Shown here: positions 14,801 through 25,900 of the stretch, piece by piece
How the letters are laid out: each line of letters begins with the position of its first letter
How positions within the stretch are numbered: the stretch's first letter is position 1
The notes under the pieces: model-generated
The model's input: only the letters and a program-made list of their open reading frames with translations
Database searches by the model: none
Told to the model about the DNA's origin: nothing
From: Drosophila pseudoobscura
Taxonomy: Eukaryota; Arthropoda; Insecta; Diptera; Drosophilidae
Length of the DNA stretch: 64,000 nt
Reading direction: 5' to 3'
Assembly: GCF_009870125.1 (NCBI RefSeq)
Contig: NC_046679.1
Location: 1,488,001-1,552,000 of the forward strand
Program-made: the position numbers and the translations under genes

Positions 14801-16479
14801 TAGACGATCAAATCGACTCGAACCACTATAGGCCTTTGGGCCATGTCTTTTTACCTATGGGCCATTCTGTACCTATCGTTATGCTCATCACGTGGCTCGC
14901 ATTAATTTGCACACACGATTTCCATGGGCCTGTTTGCGGGGTAATGCATATTGCCGCTAGATGTGCTTTATATGAGCTGCAAATTGGTTGCTCACGTAAA
15001 TGATTTTCATTTTCCAATCATAACATTACGCGTGCCTGCACTGCCAAATGCTCACCTGTCTCTCGACCATGAATAGGCACAGAATTTCGACTGAATTTCG
15101 GGCTGATTCCGGTTCTGCCTCTGGAAAATATTTGTGGGGATTTCCCCAATTGGATTTCCCGCAGTGGTTTTTTGACTGCTGCTGCTACTGATTACAATGA
15201 AGCAAATTGAATTAACATATTGGCCGGCGGGCAGAATTATGCATCAGGCGGGATATGCCTCCTGTGAGGCTGGCGGCTTAAATTGTCTACAAATAATTTG
15301 TGGAGTGGAGTGAAGTGAAGTGGAGCGGGTTGTGGTGGTGGGTGGCATTACAATTATTAATGGCCTCATGCGCGACTTGTTTGCCTTTGTTAATGACGAG
15401 GCGAAAGTAAAAGGCACAAAGTGACGACAATTCGTGGAACCTGGAGCTACAGGCGCTGCAGGAGCAGAAGGTACAGCCGGTATAGCAGCCGGAACTGAAG
15501 CAAAGGCTGGAGGATCAGGAGCAAAAAAGTTAATTAAAAGTGCAATCAAGCGACAGCATGGACCGCAGCAGAGACCGGAGGTAAGTGTCCTGAACGAAGC
15601 TGACATTTTGCCTGCAACAGAGACGACAAAAAAGTATGAGAAAAACGTATGAGAGAGCAATTCCCAGAACACAGACAGCGATGGTTAGGGTGGAAGGCGG
15701 TGGCCATATGTCGGATATTGTACACAAGTCCTAGCGCAAATACGTCCACTCGAATGGAGGTGGATGAGGTTGCCCTTTGGCCCACCTTTGTCCCTCGCAC
15801 AAATTGCTGCAATTATAGACGCCATAAATTATAACAACTTAAAGGAAAGGGAAAAAGTGAAATACCGAAGAGAGAAGTGAGCTTAAAAGTAGAGGGAAGG
15901 ACCAGCAAGAAATGGTTTAAGAGCAGAGGGAAGGACCGACGGACAGAGAAAGAGAGAGAGTGATGAGACCTGGGGAAATGCATTTAATTGATTTCCCTGT
16001 CTGTTCATGTCTGGCAGGCAATATCATATTTATTGATTAATGGGCTAAAATACCTATCAATTTGTTTTAGAAACCAAAACTAATGTTTGCAAGTAATTTT
16101 AGCAGACAACACAAATGGAGTTTTTAGTATATTTTAAGATCTTTTTAATCCTCGTTCAAACAGTTCGAAACAGCTATGAGTGATAATTAATGAACGAGAA
16201 AATTAAGTGGACTACTCTTGGACATGAGAGAGATGCCACAAAATATCCCTGTCAGACGTCCTACAACTGTCATTTTCTATCTGAACTCTTGTTGGATCCA
16301 CATCTCTTCCATCATCTATCATTCTACCGAAAGGGTATTCAACAGTTCATCCTACTGAAAGCTTGATTTTGGATGATAAAATGAGATCATTATTGTGCCA
16401 TTATTTTAAATTTTCAGATGCTCAGTTTACCCGAAACAGAATGGGCTATTAGTTGGAACTGGTTTATCGTCATTTCAGG

Positions 16480-17208
16480 ATGTACTCGCAGAGAAACACT
16501 CTCATTTGGCTCGTTCTGAACCTATGTCTAGTAACAGAAGTACTTTTAATATTCACATATATTTTCGATACATTTTAAATATACATTATAAATGCAATCA
16601 CGTTGCAGATTTCGGGCGTGTTTGTTCTTACAAAAACCTGCTGTACTTCTTTGGATAAGAATTTCTGTGAAGTGACTTGCCCTATTAAGGCAGTAAACCG
16701 GACACACAAAATTGTATTTGGAAAAATGGAGCTATACCAAGTTCCTGTTACCAAAATCAAGGCAAGTAGACACCGTTTTATATACATACATATGGTATAC
16801 AGACTAAAAGGTTCCTCTGCACCGATCAGGTTAATATGGCACTCTTCAAGCAATACCATGACTCGAAGGCGGTCCTCTATAATTTCACCTTCGAAGGTTG
16901 CAAAGTCCTGGACAGATCCACCAGGAATCCTGTGTCTAATTTCTTCATGGAAATGCTCTCGACCTACTCCAATCTGAACCATTCATGTCCCTACAATGTG
17001 AGTAGAAGTCTTGACCTTTAAACTAGGAGTGCTTCGAATGCCAAACTCTTTTTAGCATGACCTTATGATAGTGCTCCCATACGACTTTCTCGAACCTCGA
17101 CTATCGGCACTTCTGCCATTTCCTAATGGCGACTACCTCGTCGAAATGCACTGGATTCGATTTGGAAATCGTAGCGCCACGGCCAAAATATATTTCTCCC
17201 TACGATAA
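16480..17208 (+). CDS. DUF1091/DM8-family small secreted protein, array gene 1
   Basis: Four coding exons give 177 aa: 16480-16539, 16609-16761, 16830-16997 and 17056-17208 (stop TAA). Exon 1 encodes a 20-residue hydrophobic leader, as in every member here. Exons 2-4 encode the family's beta-rich domain with a V/I-K-x-V-N-R-T-x-K signature, the motif NHSCPYN at the end of exon 3, and LPFPNGDYL in exon 4. Intron phases and positions match the other copies, but exons 2 and 4 are each one codon shorter and the protein is the most divergent of the array. The second intron begins GC (AAG|gcaagt) instead of GT. An AATAAA lies at 17251-17256. The family is insect-specific and resembles chemosensory CheB-type proteins of the ML lipid-binding fold; a role in pheromone or lipid binding is inference. 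No individual orthologue is named. Confidence 0.8.
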
Positions 17209-17401
17209 TTACGAGTACATATGTTTTTTTTGTTCTCATTTGGTTGGAACAATAAAGTAATTGCCGAAAGACTAGAGCTAATTTGTGTAAATTCAATGAC
17301 TTCATTTTGACAAATGCGATTATAAACGATGGAACACATTATGGAGCACTTTAGTTCATTTTAGTGTTATCATTGTGGTCAATGGATTATGACACTACAC
17401 G

Positions 17402-17955
17402 ATGGATGCTACGAGAAAATCTGTGATTCAGTTCATGGTGATCCTACACTTAGACTTGGAAGTAAGGAGAGCAGGACACCTACTTTAATGGAATAAGGCA
17501 GTCCTCTTTCATATCCATTCCGGCTTGAGTTTTCGAGCATCAACTACATATACTTCCGTTGACAGAAAGACACCGAATTCGATTACTGCTATACGAAGTC
17601 GGCCAGCCGTGTGGCCAAATTCTTTTTTGAAACCTCGAATATGAACCAGTCCTGTCCTTACAATGTAAGTGGAATGTGCACTCTGCAGAACTGATATCTG
17701 AAGCCTCATTGCCTAATGGCAGCACGACGTCATTTTAGATAAGCTCCCAAACGACTATGTCAATCACCGATCGACACAGGTTAGGCCCTTTCCCGAGGGC
17801 GATTCTCTCATTGCATCATACTCCAGTGTAACCCACACATGTCCTTACAATGTATGTAGTGGTAAATGCGTTCTCCAGAACCGACTTTGTTAATCCCCGA
17901 GTGACGAAAATTCGTCCATTTCCCGAAGGGAAAAATTGCATCTCGTTGAAGCATT
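17402..17955 (+). pseudogene. Mosaic DUF1091 pseudogene built from at least two copies
   Basis: An intact 20-codon exon 1 (17402-17461) with a GTAAGG donor is followed by an exon 2 relic near 17520-17600, which has lost the conserved NC motif and contains an indel. That relic fuses directly to the end of an exon 3 (CCAAATTCTTTTTTGAA to TGTCCTTACAAT at about 17664). A GTAAGT donor and an exon 4 starting at about 17725 come next. This exon 4 breaks off after the PFPEGD region and jumps to another exon 3 end (CACACATGTCCTTACAAT, near 17850) and then another exon 4 piece (about 17887-17955). No continuous frame survives. It records internal deletions and recombination between tandem copies. Confidence 0.8.
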
Positions 17956-18169
17956 GAATAAAAATACTGATGGTTGTTCGAAATGATTGATTTTTGTATT
18001 GTTTAATGTCATTTTAAACGATTTGATAAGTCATGAGAAAAACTTAACTAAACTAGCCATCCATTCAGTATTGTAATCTATTTTAAATTATTGTATGTTT
18101 ATTAAAAGTCTTGCAGCTATTTTCATGGAACATAAATACATTATTCTTCGGAGTGTCGACACTACAGTA

Positions 18170-18868
18170 TGGACAATAAAAAGAGTTTTCTGATTCTCAT
18201 CGTTGTGATCCTACATTTAGTTCTGAATGTATGGTAAACCTGCTGTCATATTCAGATATCATAATCAAATGATGAAAGCCTATAGACTTATTCCAGCATT
18301 GAATTTACGAACGTCAACTGCACTTCATTGGATAGTAAATTCGGGGAGTTCGAGTACTGCTACCTGAAGTCAGTGAATCGCACCTACAAATACTTCTCCG
18401 CAAAATTTAAAGTTTATGAGCTTCCTATTAGCTCCATGAAGGTATGTTGAAATGTTCAATAAACAATATTTACCTTACATTATCGTGCAGGTAAATTTTT
18501 CGTTGTGGAAGCGATACAATGGCTATAAGCCCTTCCTTTACAATGTCACCTTTGATGCCTGCAAATTCTTTGCCAATAACAACTCCAATCGTGTGATCAA
18601 GTTCTTTTATGAATCGTTTACGGCCTACTCGAATATAAACCACACATGTCCCCTCAATGTAAGTGGAAAGTGCACTCTCCAGAACCAGCAGCCCTTAGTT
18701 TGTTCTTTGCAGCATGACATCATTATGGAAAAGCTTCCTATCGACTTTGTTAACCACCGAATGACGGAAATTCTTCCATTTCCCGAAGGGCAATATCTCG
18801 TTGAAGTACGTTGGATTCGTTCCGGAACTTATCTTGCATTTGGAAAGTTATATGCCACACTTTCTTGA
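18170..18868 (+). pseudogene. DUF1091 array gene 2 with frameshifted signal-peptide exon
   Basis: Exons 2-4 (18286-18441, 18491-18658, 18713-18868) are open, have normal splice sites and encode a complete mature domain. It carries [20 protein letters not shown] and LPFPEGQYLVE and ends in a Leu-Ser stop. Exon 1 (ATG at 18170, donor after 18228) is 59 nt instead of the family's 60. One A is missing in the lysine codons after the fourth codon, so the ATG frame reads TGA after seven codons. The frame that joins exon 2 has a TAA immediately upstream of the leader and no ATG within it. Either the gene has lost its signal peptide and is a young pseudogene, or the run AATAAAAG contains a sequencing error. 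Divergence elsewhere is low, so loss would be recent. Confidence 0.7.
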
Positions 18869-19108
18869 ATGACGGACAGAATTAAAAAACCGATGCTTGT
18901 TCGAAATGATTAATTCTGTGTTGTTTAATGTGATTTTAAGCGATTTGATACGACATGAGAAAAATTAAACTAAATCCATCCACTCAGTATTATAATCTGT
19001 TTTAAAGTGTACAATTGATAATAGATTTCAGGCTGTTAGGTGCTGTATTAAATTGAATGCCAATTTTTATGGAACATACAGTGTAGTGTGGAGCGTCGAC
19101 ATTACAGG

Positions 19109-19814
19109 ATGGGCTATAAGAAGAGTAATCTAATTTTGATCGTTGTGACTCTACACTTAGCTATGAAAGTAAGGGCGCTAATATTGAAATCTCATATATA
19201 AATGATGTCAACTTCTAGATCCATTCCCGGTTTGAGTTTACGAATGCCAACTGCACCACGGTGGATAGGAAATTCGGGGAGTGCGACTACATCTTCCTGA
19301 AGTCGGTGAATCGGACCTATAAATATTTATCCGCGAAATTTAAACTTTATCAACTTCCGGTTAAAACTCTAGGGGTATGTAAGCCGCAGCAGTAGTTCTT
19401 CGTAATTCTCATTGGGATAATAATTTCAGGCAAATCTTGTGCTAATGAAGAGATTCAACGGATATAAGCCATTTCTGTACAACATTACCATCAATGCGTG
19501 TAAATTCTTTGCCAATACCAAGTCCAGCCCCGTGGTGAAATTTTTCTATGAATCGGTTATGACCTTCTCTAACATGAACCACTCATGTCCCTACAATGTA
19601 AGTGAAGGGTTACCTTCGGAATTTCATCTTTTAAATTGATTCACTTTACTCTCTGCAGCATGACATTATATTGGAGAAGCTTCCTGTTGATTTTATAAAC
19701 CACCGACTGACAAATGTTTTACCGTTTCCCGAGGGTGATTATCTTTTTCAGGCCCACTGGTTTCGTTCGGGATCTCTTTTTGCTGTGGTCAAAATATATG
19801 GCACCCTTTCATGA
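19109..19814 (+). CDS. DUF1091/DM8-family small secreted protein, array gene 3
   Basis: Four exons encode 179 aa: 19109-19168, 19219-19374, 19430-19597 and 19659-19814 (stop TGA). The leader is a 20-residue hydrophobic exon. The mature part shows FEFTNANCTTVDRKFGECDY, a glycosylation-like NRT, YNIT, NHSCPYN, and [10 protein letters not shown] followed by a C-terminal KIYGTLS. It is nearly identical to the next intact copy (20187-20887), including introns 1 and 2, so the two are a recent tandem duplication. AATAAA at 19854-19859 is the likely polyadenylation signal. Function is unknown beyond membership of this secreted insect family. Confidence 0.85.
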
Positions 19815-19867
19815 ATATATATTATTTATTTATTATGTGTAATGTGTGTACAAAATAAAAAATGAGC

Positions 19868-19975
19868 AGGTTAATATTTCGTTTTTAAAGCGATTCCATG
19901 GTTATAACTCCTTTCTTTACAATATTACCATTAATGATTTTCAAAATATACGTCACCCTTTCTTTAATGACGGAT
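19868..19975 (+). pseudogene. DUF1091 fragment, exon 3 start fused to exon 4 end
   Basis: After an AG, GTTAATATTTCGTTTTT and the following YNITIN-coding stretch match the first third of exon 3. The sequence then jumps to the last codons of exon 4 (KIYVTLS-like, then TAA). About 270 coding bases and the intron between are deleted. It is a relic of one more tandem copy. Confidence 0.75.
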
Positions 19976-20186
19976 GGAACGACAATACTAATGGTTGTTC
20001 AAAATGATTGTTTTTTTTTTATTGTATAATGTGATGTCATGATGAAAGCTATTGAAATAAATTAGACATCCGTTCAGTTTATTAATCTATTTTAAAGTGT
20101 ACAATTGATAATGGATTTTAGGTTGTTAGATGATGAATTAGAACGTGAATAGCATACAGTCTTGTGTGGAGCGTCGACAACGCAAG

Positions 20187-20887
20187 ATGGACCACAAGAA
20201 GAGTTCTGTAATTCTGATCCTTGTGGTTCTACACTTAGTTCTGAAAGTAAGGACCCTAATAGTGAAATCTCATATACAAATAATGGCCACTTCTAGAGCC
20301 ATTCCCGGTTTGAGTTTACGAATGCCGACTGCACCACGCTGGATAGGAAATTCGGAGAGTGCGACTACATCTACCTGAAGTCGGTGAATCGGACCTATAA
20401 ATATTTATCCGCGAAATTTAAACTTTATCAACTTCCGGTTAAAACTCTAGGAGTATGTAAGCCGCAGCAGTAGTTCCTCGTAATTATCATTGGGATAATA
20501 ATTTCAGGTAAATTTTGTGCTAATGAAGAGATTCAACGGATATAAGCCTTTCCTGTACAACATTACCATCAATGCGTGTAAATTCTTTGCCAATACCAAG
20601 TCCAACCCCGTGGTGAAATTCTTCTATGAATCGGTTATGACCTTCTCTAACATGAACCACTCATGTCCCTACAATGTAAGGGTGACCTTCCAAATTGTAT
20701 TATTTAAATTGAACCTCTTAACTCTTTGCAGCATGACATTATAGTGGATAAGCTTCCTGTTGACTTTATCAATTACCGACTAACAAAGGTTCTGCCCTTT
20801 CCCGAGGGCGATTATCTCTGTGAGGCCCATTGGTTTCGTTCGGGATCTCGTTTCGCTGTGGTTAGAATATATGGCACCCTTTCATGA
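20187..20887 (+). CDS. DUF1091/DM8-family small secreted protein, array gene 4
   Basis: Four exons encode 179 aa: 20187-20246, 20297-20452, 20508-20675 and 20732-20887 (stop TGA). The leader exon, the [16 protein letters not shown] segment, the exon 3 motif NHSCPYN and the exon 4 motif LPFPEGDYL are all intact. All exon lengths (60, 156, 168, 156) equal the family norm. It differs from array gene 3 by scattered substitutions, including Asp for Asn in the NC motif, where a potential glycosylation site is lost. Introns 1 and 2 are almost the same in the two genes, while intron 3 differs more. This suggests recent duplication or gene conversion. Confidence 0.85.
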
Positions 20888-21646
20888 ATATATGTATGTA
20901 CATACATATAGATAAATAAAGAATCATTGAATAATGAATAATGTATAAAAATGTTGTGTTACGTGTTGTGATTATGGTTGAACTCCACCCCATCATGTAT
21001 GACCACTATCCAAATATCCCTTGTTGACATAACAAACGTATAAAGAAAGAAACATACAAAATAGTAGAGCAGAAAGGACAGACGAACGAATCTAACAAGA
21101 TAACGAAAATAGGCGTGGGAGTATGTCGAAATTCCGTGTATCACAACAAAAAGAGGCACGAGAACAACGAAATCGACAACTATAAATGTGACGGAGACAA
21201 GTGTTCCGATACGTAATCGACTTTCACAAAAAACATGGCAGACAACGCCAACAAGTACATCCAACTTTTACGTCCGCTACCTTTATTCGTCTCGCATTCC
21301 TGTACGGAACAAATATTTAATATTCCGCTCCGGACACCATTGTCATGGGCTCAAATTCAAACATGAGCCAGATTGTATCCACGAATCCAGATTGGAACCT
21401 GTTCCTGAAGTGCATTTACACAGAAATAGATCACAATACTGCGGCCATTTCTAATGTATTGCCTGTTTATTGGACAAATGTGTTTCTAAACGATTTCATA
21501 CCATACTAAACCATTCAATATTTTAATCTATTTTAAAGTGTTCGATTGAATTTTCCTTGCACATTTACATACTAAGTGATTTATTAAGAGTTAATACAAA
21601 ATTTCTATGGAGCAAACAGTGTTCTTTGCATCGTCGAAAATACAGG
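20888..21646. other. Spacer between array genes 4 and 5
   Basis: The spacer is longer than the others in the array. The middle part (about 20,950-21,460) does not match the DUF1091 units and may be an inserted sequence. The end (about 21,511-21,540) returns to the shared upstream word of the array. Long open frames on both strands in the middle resemble nothing I know. Confidence 0.5.
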
Positions 21647-22378
21647 ATGGCCCATAAGATAAGCTCCCTGATTCTGATCGTTGTGATCCTACATTTTTTT
21701 ATAGAAGTAAGGATTGCACAGCGTGTAAACACAATACAATTCACATATAATTATTAAATCAACTTCCAGATCCATTCCCGGTTTGAGTTTACAAATGTCA
21801 ACTGCACTGCGTTGGATCCGAAGTTCGGGAAGTTCGACTATTGCTTTCTGAAATCTGTAAACCGGACTTATAAATACTTTTCGGGAAAATTTAAGGTTTA
21901 TCAACTTCCCATTAGAGCCATGGAAGTGTGTAGATATGTCAAGATAACCATCAAAATGCTCTTTTAATTATCATTCACTTCATTATTACAGATTAACATG
22001 GTATTATCAAAGCGATTGAATGGATACAAGCCCTTTCTTTACAATATGACCTTCAATGCATGCAAATTTATTGCCAATCCCAAATCCAGTCCTGTTGTGA
22101 AATTTTTCTATGAATCATTTATGAGTTACTCCAGTGTGAACCACTCATGTCCCTACAATGTAAGTGAACAAAGGTTACTTCAGTACCGAATAATTAGGGA
22201 TAACTACCTTATTTTTTTGCAGCATGACCTCGTTTTGGAGAAGCTTCCTGTTGATTTTATCAATCACCGATTTACGCAAATTCTGCCCTTTCCTGAGGGC
22301 CAATATCTATTGGAAGTACGTTGGCTTCGTTCCGGATCTCTTCTTGCTGTGATCAAGTTATATGGTCTGCTTTCTTGA
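21647..22378 (+). CDS. DUF1091/DM8-family small secreted protein, array gene 5
   Basis: Four exons encode 179 aa: 21647-21706, 21770-21925, 21992-22159 and 22223-22378 (stop TGA). The leader ends in a hydrophobic stretch with two Phe before the GTAAGG donor. The mature domain has [57 protein letters not shown] and a C-terminal KLYGLLS. It is closest in the C-terminal half to the frameshifted array gene 2 (EVRWLRSGS against EVRWIRSGT), so these two form a subgroup separate from array genes 3 and 4. Confidence 0.85.
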
Positions 22379-22632
22379 ATGTAAGACGTAAATATTTTAG
22401 TAAAAAAAATTGGTGAAAGGGTATACATATGTGCTAAACTTTTTCTGAGCTTTGATAGACTTTATTTTTTTGTTAAATGTGATTTTTGATGATGTAATAT
22501 ACATATATCATAAAGCATTTGCTTTACGGAATGTTAAGCTATTTTTAAAAGGGGCTTTCAATTATTGATGATGGGACATCATATTGGAGTTTTAATAAAG
22601 TTTAGTCATTATTGTTGCATCGACGATTCGAG

Positions 22633-22935
22633 ATGGAAGCTAATCTGAATTTTCTGGTTCGGCACATGGTGATCGTTGGTTTGACACTGGAATAATGAAT
22701 CATCCTACATACATACTGATATGAAATATTTGAGATTATTATTTATGGAAAAAAGTTTTGTTTGAATTTTTGTCAATCTTTTTAGCTATCAGATAGCTTC
22801 CCCTTTTCGTGTGGGAATGACCTTTTCGAAATCAACTGGTTTGCTTATGGTATCCGCCGATCTGTTGTCAAAGTGTATGGCACTCTTTGGGAGTTACTCA
22901 ATAAACTTTTCTGAAGGAAAATATGTGGCTTATAT
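22633..22935 (+). pseudogene. DUF1091 relic with exon 1 and part of exon 4
   Basis: A full 20-codon leader exon (ATG at 22633 to GAA at 22692) is followed by TAATGA where the GT donor should be. At about 22800-22891 the second half of exon 4 survives: a LPFxxGNDLFEINWFAYGI-like run and then VVKVYGTL. The terminal serine and stop are replaced and the frame runs on. Exons 2 and 3 are missing. The residues of exon 4 resemble the opposite-strand copies in the CanA1 intron ([18 protein letters not shown]) more than the neighbouring genes. Confidence 0.7.
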
Positions 22936-25900
22936 ATTTTTGAAACACGGATATGGGAAAGTTGTCTACCATTTGAACTGCACACCGGTCAAGGTCTGGT
23001 AGTACTCGAATTAATCAATTACTTTTCAATTAATCTAAGTTAAATGTATAATGACAGTTCAATATAATTTCTGAGTTCTGTTCTGACTGGAGCAATGATA
23101 CGTTTTTGTTGCATTTATCGTGACTTGAGCGAGGGCACAGGTATACGTCGGGGCTCTTTTAGGACCCTTTTCCATGATATTCTTCCCTTAACAATTTTTG
23201 TATAGCCCTGCTTTTAACCCAAAAGAAAGTTAAACACAAAACTGGCCCCAAACAAGGAGAAAAATGTACGGATAAAACGTGGTATGGGAAAATTGTATAA
23301 ATGAAAACTAAATATTTATTTTGGGTCCGTCAGTGAACGGCTGGGGAAAACAAAGGATATTCGGGGAAAAAGGTTCCCATGTGCGTTATCTATGAGCGTT
23401 GAGTGCCTTAATAAGTAAGTCAATAAATCAATTCAATAAAAATTTGTGCTGCCTTTTTCTATCTATATTTGAAGTTTTGGCTTTGTTTTTTGTGAGCTCC
23501 TTCTGTTGTTGGCAATCCCAAGCAAACAAATGTGAGGAAAGCAATCCAACAAAAAAGTTTGGCTCGCAAAATGTTTGGCAACGAGAAAACAAAGAGTAAA
23601 GAGTGGGCGGGTTTCGGAGGTTAAAAGAGGGTCCAGAGGGCTGATGACTAGGGCCAAAAAAGATACATAAACAATGATAACTGCAAAGTTTATCAATTTG
23701 TAAAATGGCAGCCGCAGACATGAACAATAGGGTAAAAAGAAAAACGAGTAACATTGGTACGATAGTTACCAGTCTCAACTAGAAGATATCTACTATTCGA
23801 GAAATCAATCAAAAATAAGTCAAAAAGGTATGGCAGTACTTCTATGGAGTACCTCATTGATCTTTCTGAAGATATTATAATATGTAGGTGCTACGATCAT
23901 CCGATTATGACCAGTGTTGGTGGATTTTTTCGTGCCCACCACAAAGAATGTGGATGTCACAGGGTGTCCCTGGAGCTGTGGGATCTTCATCGTCATACCC
24001 ATACACACCCATTTACTCTCCAAGTGCAGGGTATGCCGAACGTAAAGCTGTTTAGCGGTGGCTGTACCTGCTGAGCTTTTCGAGCCTAAGCTTTCACTAT
24101 ATCTGGTGGATAAGATAATGAAGGCATATTTATGGGTATCGTAGGAAATAAAATTTATTAAATTTACTTAATGATAGGAAAACTCTAAAAGAACGGAAGT
24201 GCCTGATAATAAATTTAATTTCTTATTTTGTTATAGCCAACAAATTGACCATCTCTCAGCCATAGCCCCATACATAATTCAAATGAATTGTTTAGACAGC
24301 GGCCACAAAGAGATAGAGAGGCAGTGATCCAGAAGCCAAAACAACCACACATCGGAAGAGCAAAGAACAAATCTCAAACAATGAATGAAATGTTTTTTTT
24401 ACGTGTCAATATTATCTTTTTCTTTGGCGTTTTGTTTATAACAACTGAATCAGCGTCCGTCCGAGCATAAAAAAGCATTGTTTTAAAAATACTCGACCAC
24501 TACGCGTGCTCTTCAGATGTGTGTTGGGGTAAAAGTATTTGGCTATTTTCGCACTTTCAAAAATATACATACTGCACAGATAGAAGACTTTGTGACATGC
24601 CGACATGACGAAACGAGTGTTCAAAGTGTCAGCGCTGATATGCCAACAACTTGACTCAACCTGACTGGCGAATTATTCAAGCAAATCTCTTCGGGTAGGA
24701 GTAGGATGAGGCGGGGGCGGAGGCGGAGGAGGAGGAGGCACACCCCAACACACACGACACTGAAATACATGCAATTAGATTGGATGTGTTTAGTCTAGAG
24801 GCACTACTACGAGTATATGGCACTATCAATTCCGAGTGTCTCTCGATTAATCTCCTGCGTCTGGCTAGCAAGTCAGATCCGATCCGATCCGATCCCTTTC
24901 TGCCTCTTAATTGCACTTAAAATACCCGTACTCGTACGATGCCAGCGATATATTCACCCATAAAACTTAGCACATATCGAGAGGTGCATATGTACATATA
25001 TGTATGTATGTATATTGTATATAGCCATCGCTGACTGAAGAATCAGAGCAGAGCGGCAGGACAGGGGTCTGGACTGGGCCGAGCTGTCAGCGCATTTGCC
25101 AAAAAGTCGCCACTAGAATGCAAATCGCTCCCACCGCCCCACATCATCGTCTGGTTAGCACCGGAAAGTGCTTCTTTCTAGTCGTGTGACTGGCCTTTGT
25201 CTCGCTCTTTCTCTCTCTGTCTGGTCCCTGTGTGGGCGTCGAAGTAAAAAATGTATTCCACTCTCTGCCAAATCGGTTGCTCCGAGTGCTATGACTGCTA
25301 TGAGTACTCGAATCGATGCGCATTTCGCCAGCTGCGACTGCACTCTGGCATTGGTCGAGATTGATTCCACGACGGGCGACATCCTTCCCAGAACTGAGTG
25401 TGCCCGCCACTACCCCACTATATTGCGATTCGGTCCGCCAGTCGGCATACATATCAATTGACCATCACGACAAAAAACATTGACAAAACAAACACACAGA
25501 CCGCACGGGCATGGCATCGCTATGAATCGGTATGGGTACACACAGATTGTTATTAAAATATTGCCACGCTCCGCATAAAAGATGCATGAAATTGGTTCCC
25601 CCACTGGATGGGGAGGGCATGGAGGACTCGGAATACACTAATTACTTTTTATTCAATGTTAATACTGAGGAAGCGAAGCATCCGAAGGTCAAGCGTCGTC
25701 AGAAAGTGTCATAATACTTAATTAAAGGGTAAAAGGGCATCGCTTAAATTCGTGAGTCAAAATATATCACAACTTTATTAAAAGTACGAACCACGAGAAA
25801 TGAGAGTGAAAATTCAGTGATTGCTCCTCCAGAGACTCAACCATAGACCCAAGAAAGTACGAGTCGAACATTGAAGTATCCCCCACCTGCAGACCACTGC

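Larger units (their letters stand above)
1..16479. other. Gene-poor intergenic DNA, no gene recognised
   Basis: I find no reading frame here that resembles a known protein or that links to others through good splice sites. All open frames are short and disagree between strands. The stretch is AT-rich with low-complexity patches: a 13-G run at 1247-1259, AGTCNN-type repeats near 3366-3410, a CA tract followed by CTGACA units at 8831-8870, GAT repeats near 11,690-11,725, and CCGTAT/CCGTGT units at about 12,455-12,510. Two places carry the short word ATACCCTTGCAGATTG (2148-2163 and 13,001-13,016), which looks like a dispersed repeat end. Distal enhancers or noncoding RNAs could be present, but nothing in the sequence proves one. 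Confidence 0.6.

Noticed and set aside
15244-15672. A 142-codon minus-strand frame with Ala/Pro-rich middle
   Set aside because: Low-complexity composition, the opposite strand is also open over 72 codons, no splice context and no family resemblance.
20959-21264. A hydrophobic 101-codon minus-strand frame between array genes
   Set aside because: Val/Phe-rich composition arises from AC/GT-rich DNA; no start context, no relatives recognised, no conserved motif.
23844-24074. A 76-codon frame with several Cys and His
   Set aside because: No regular metal-binding spacing and no family resemblance; both strands are open here.
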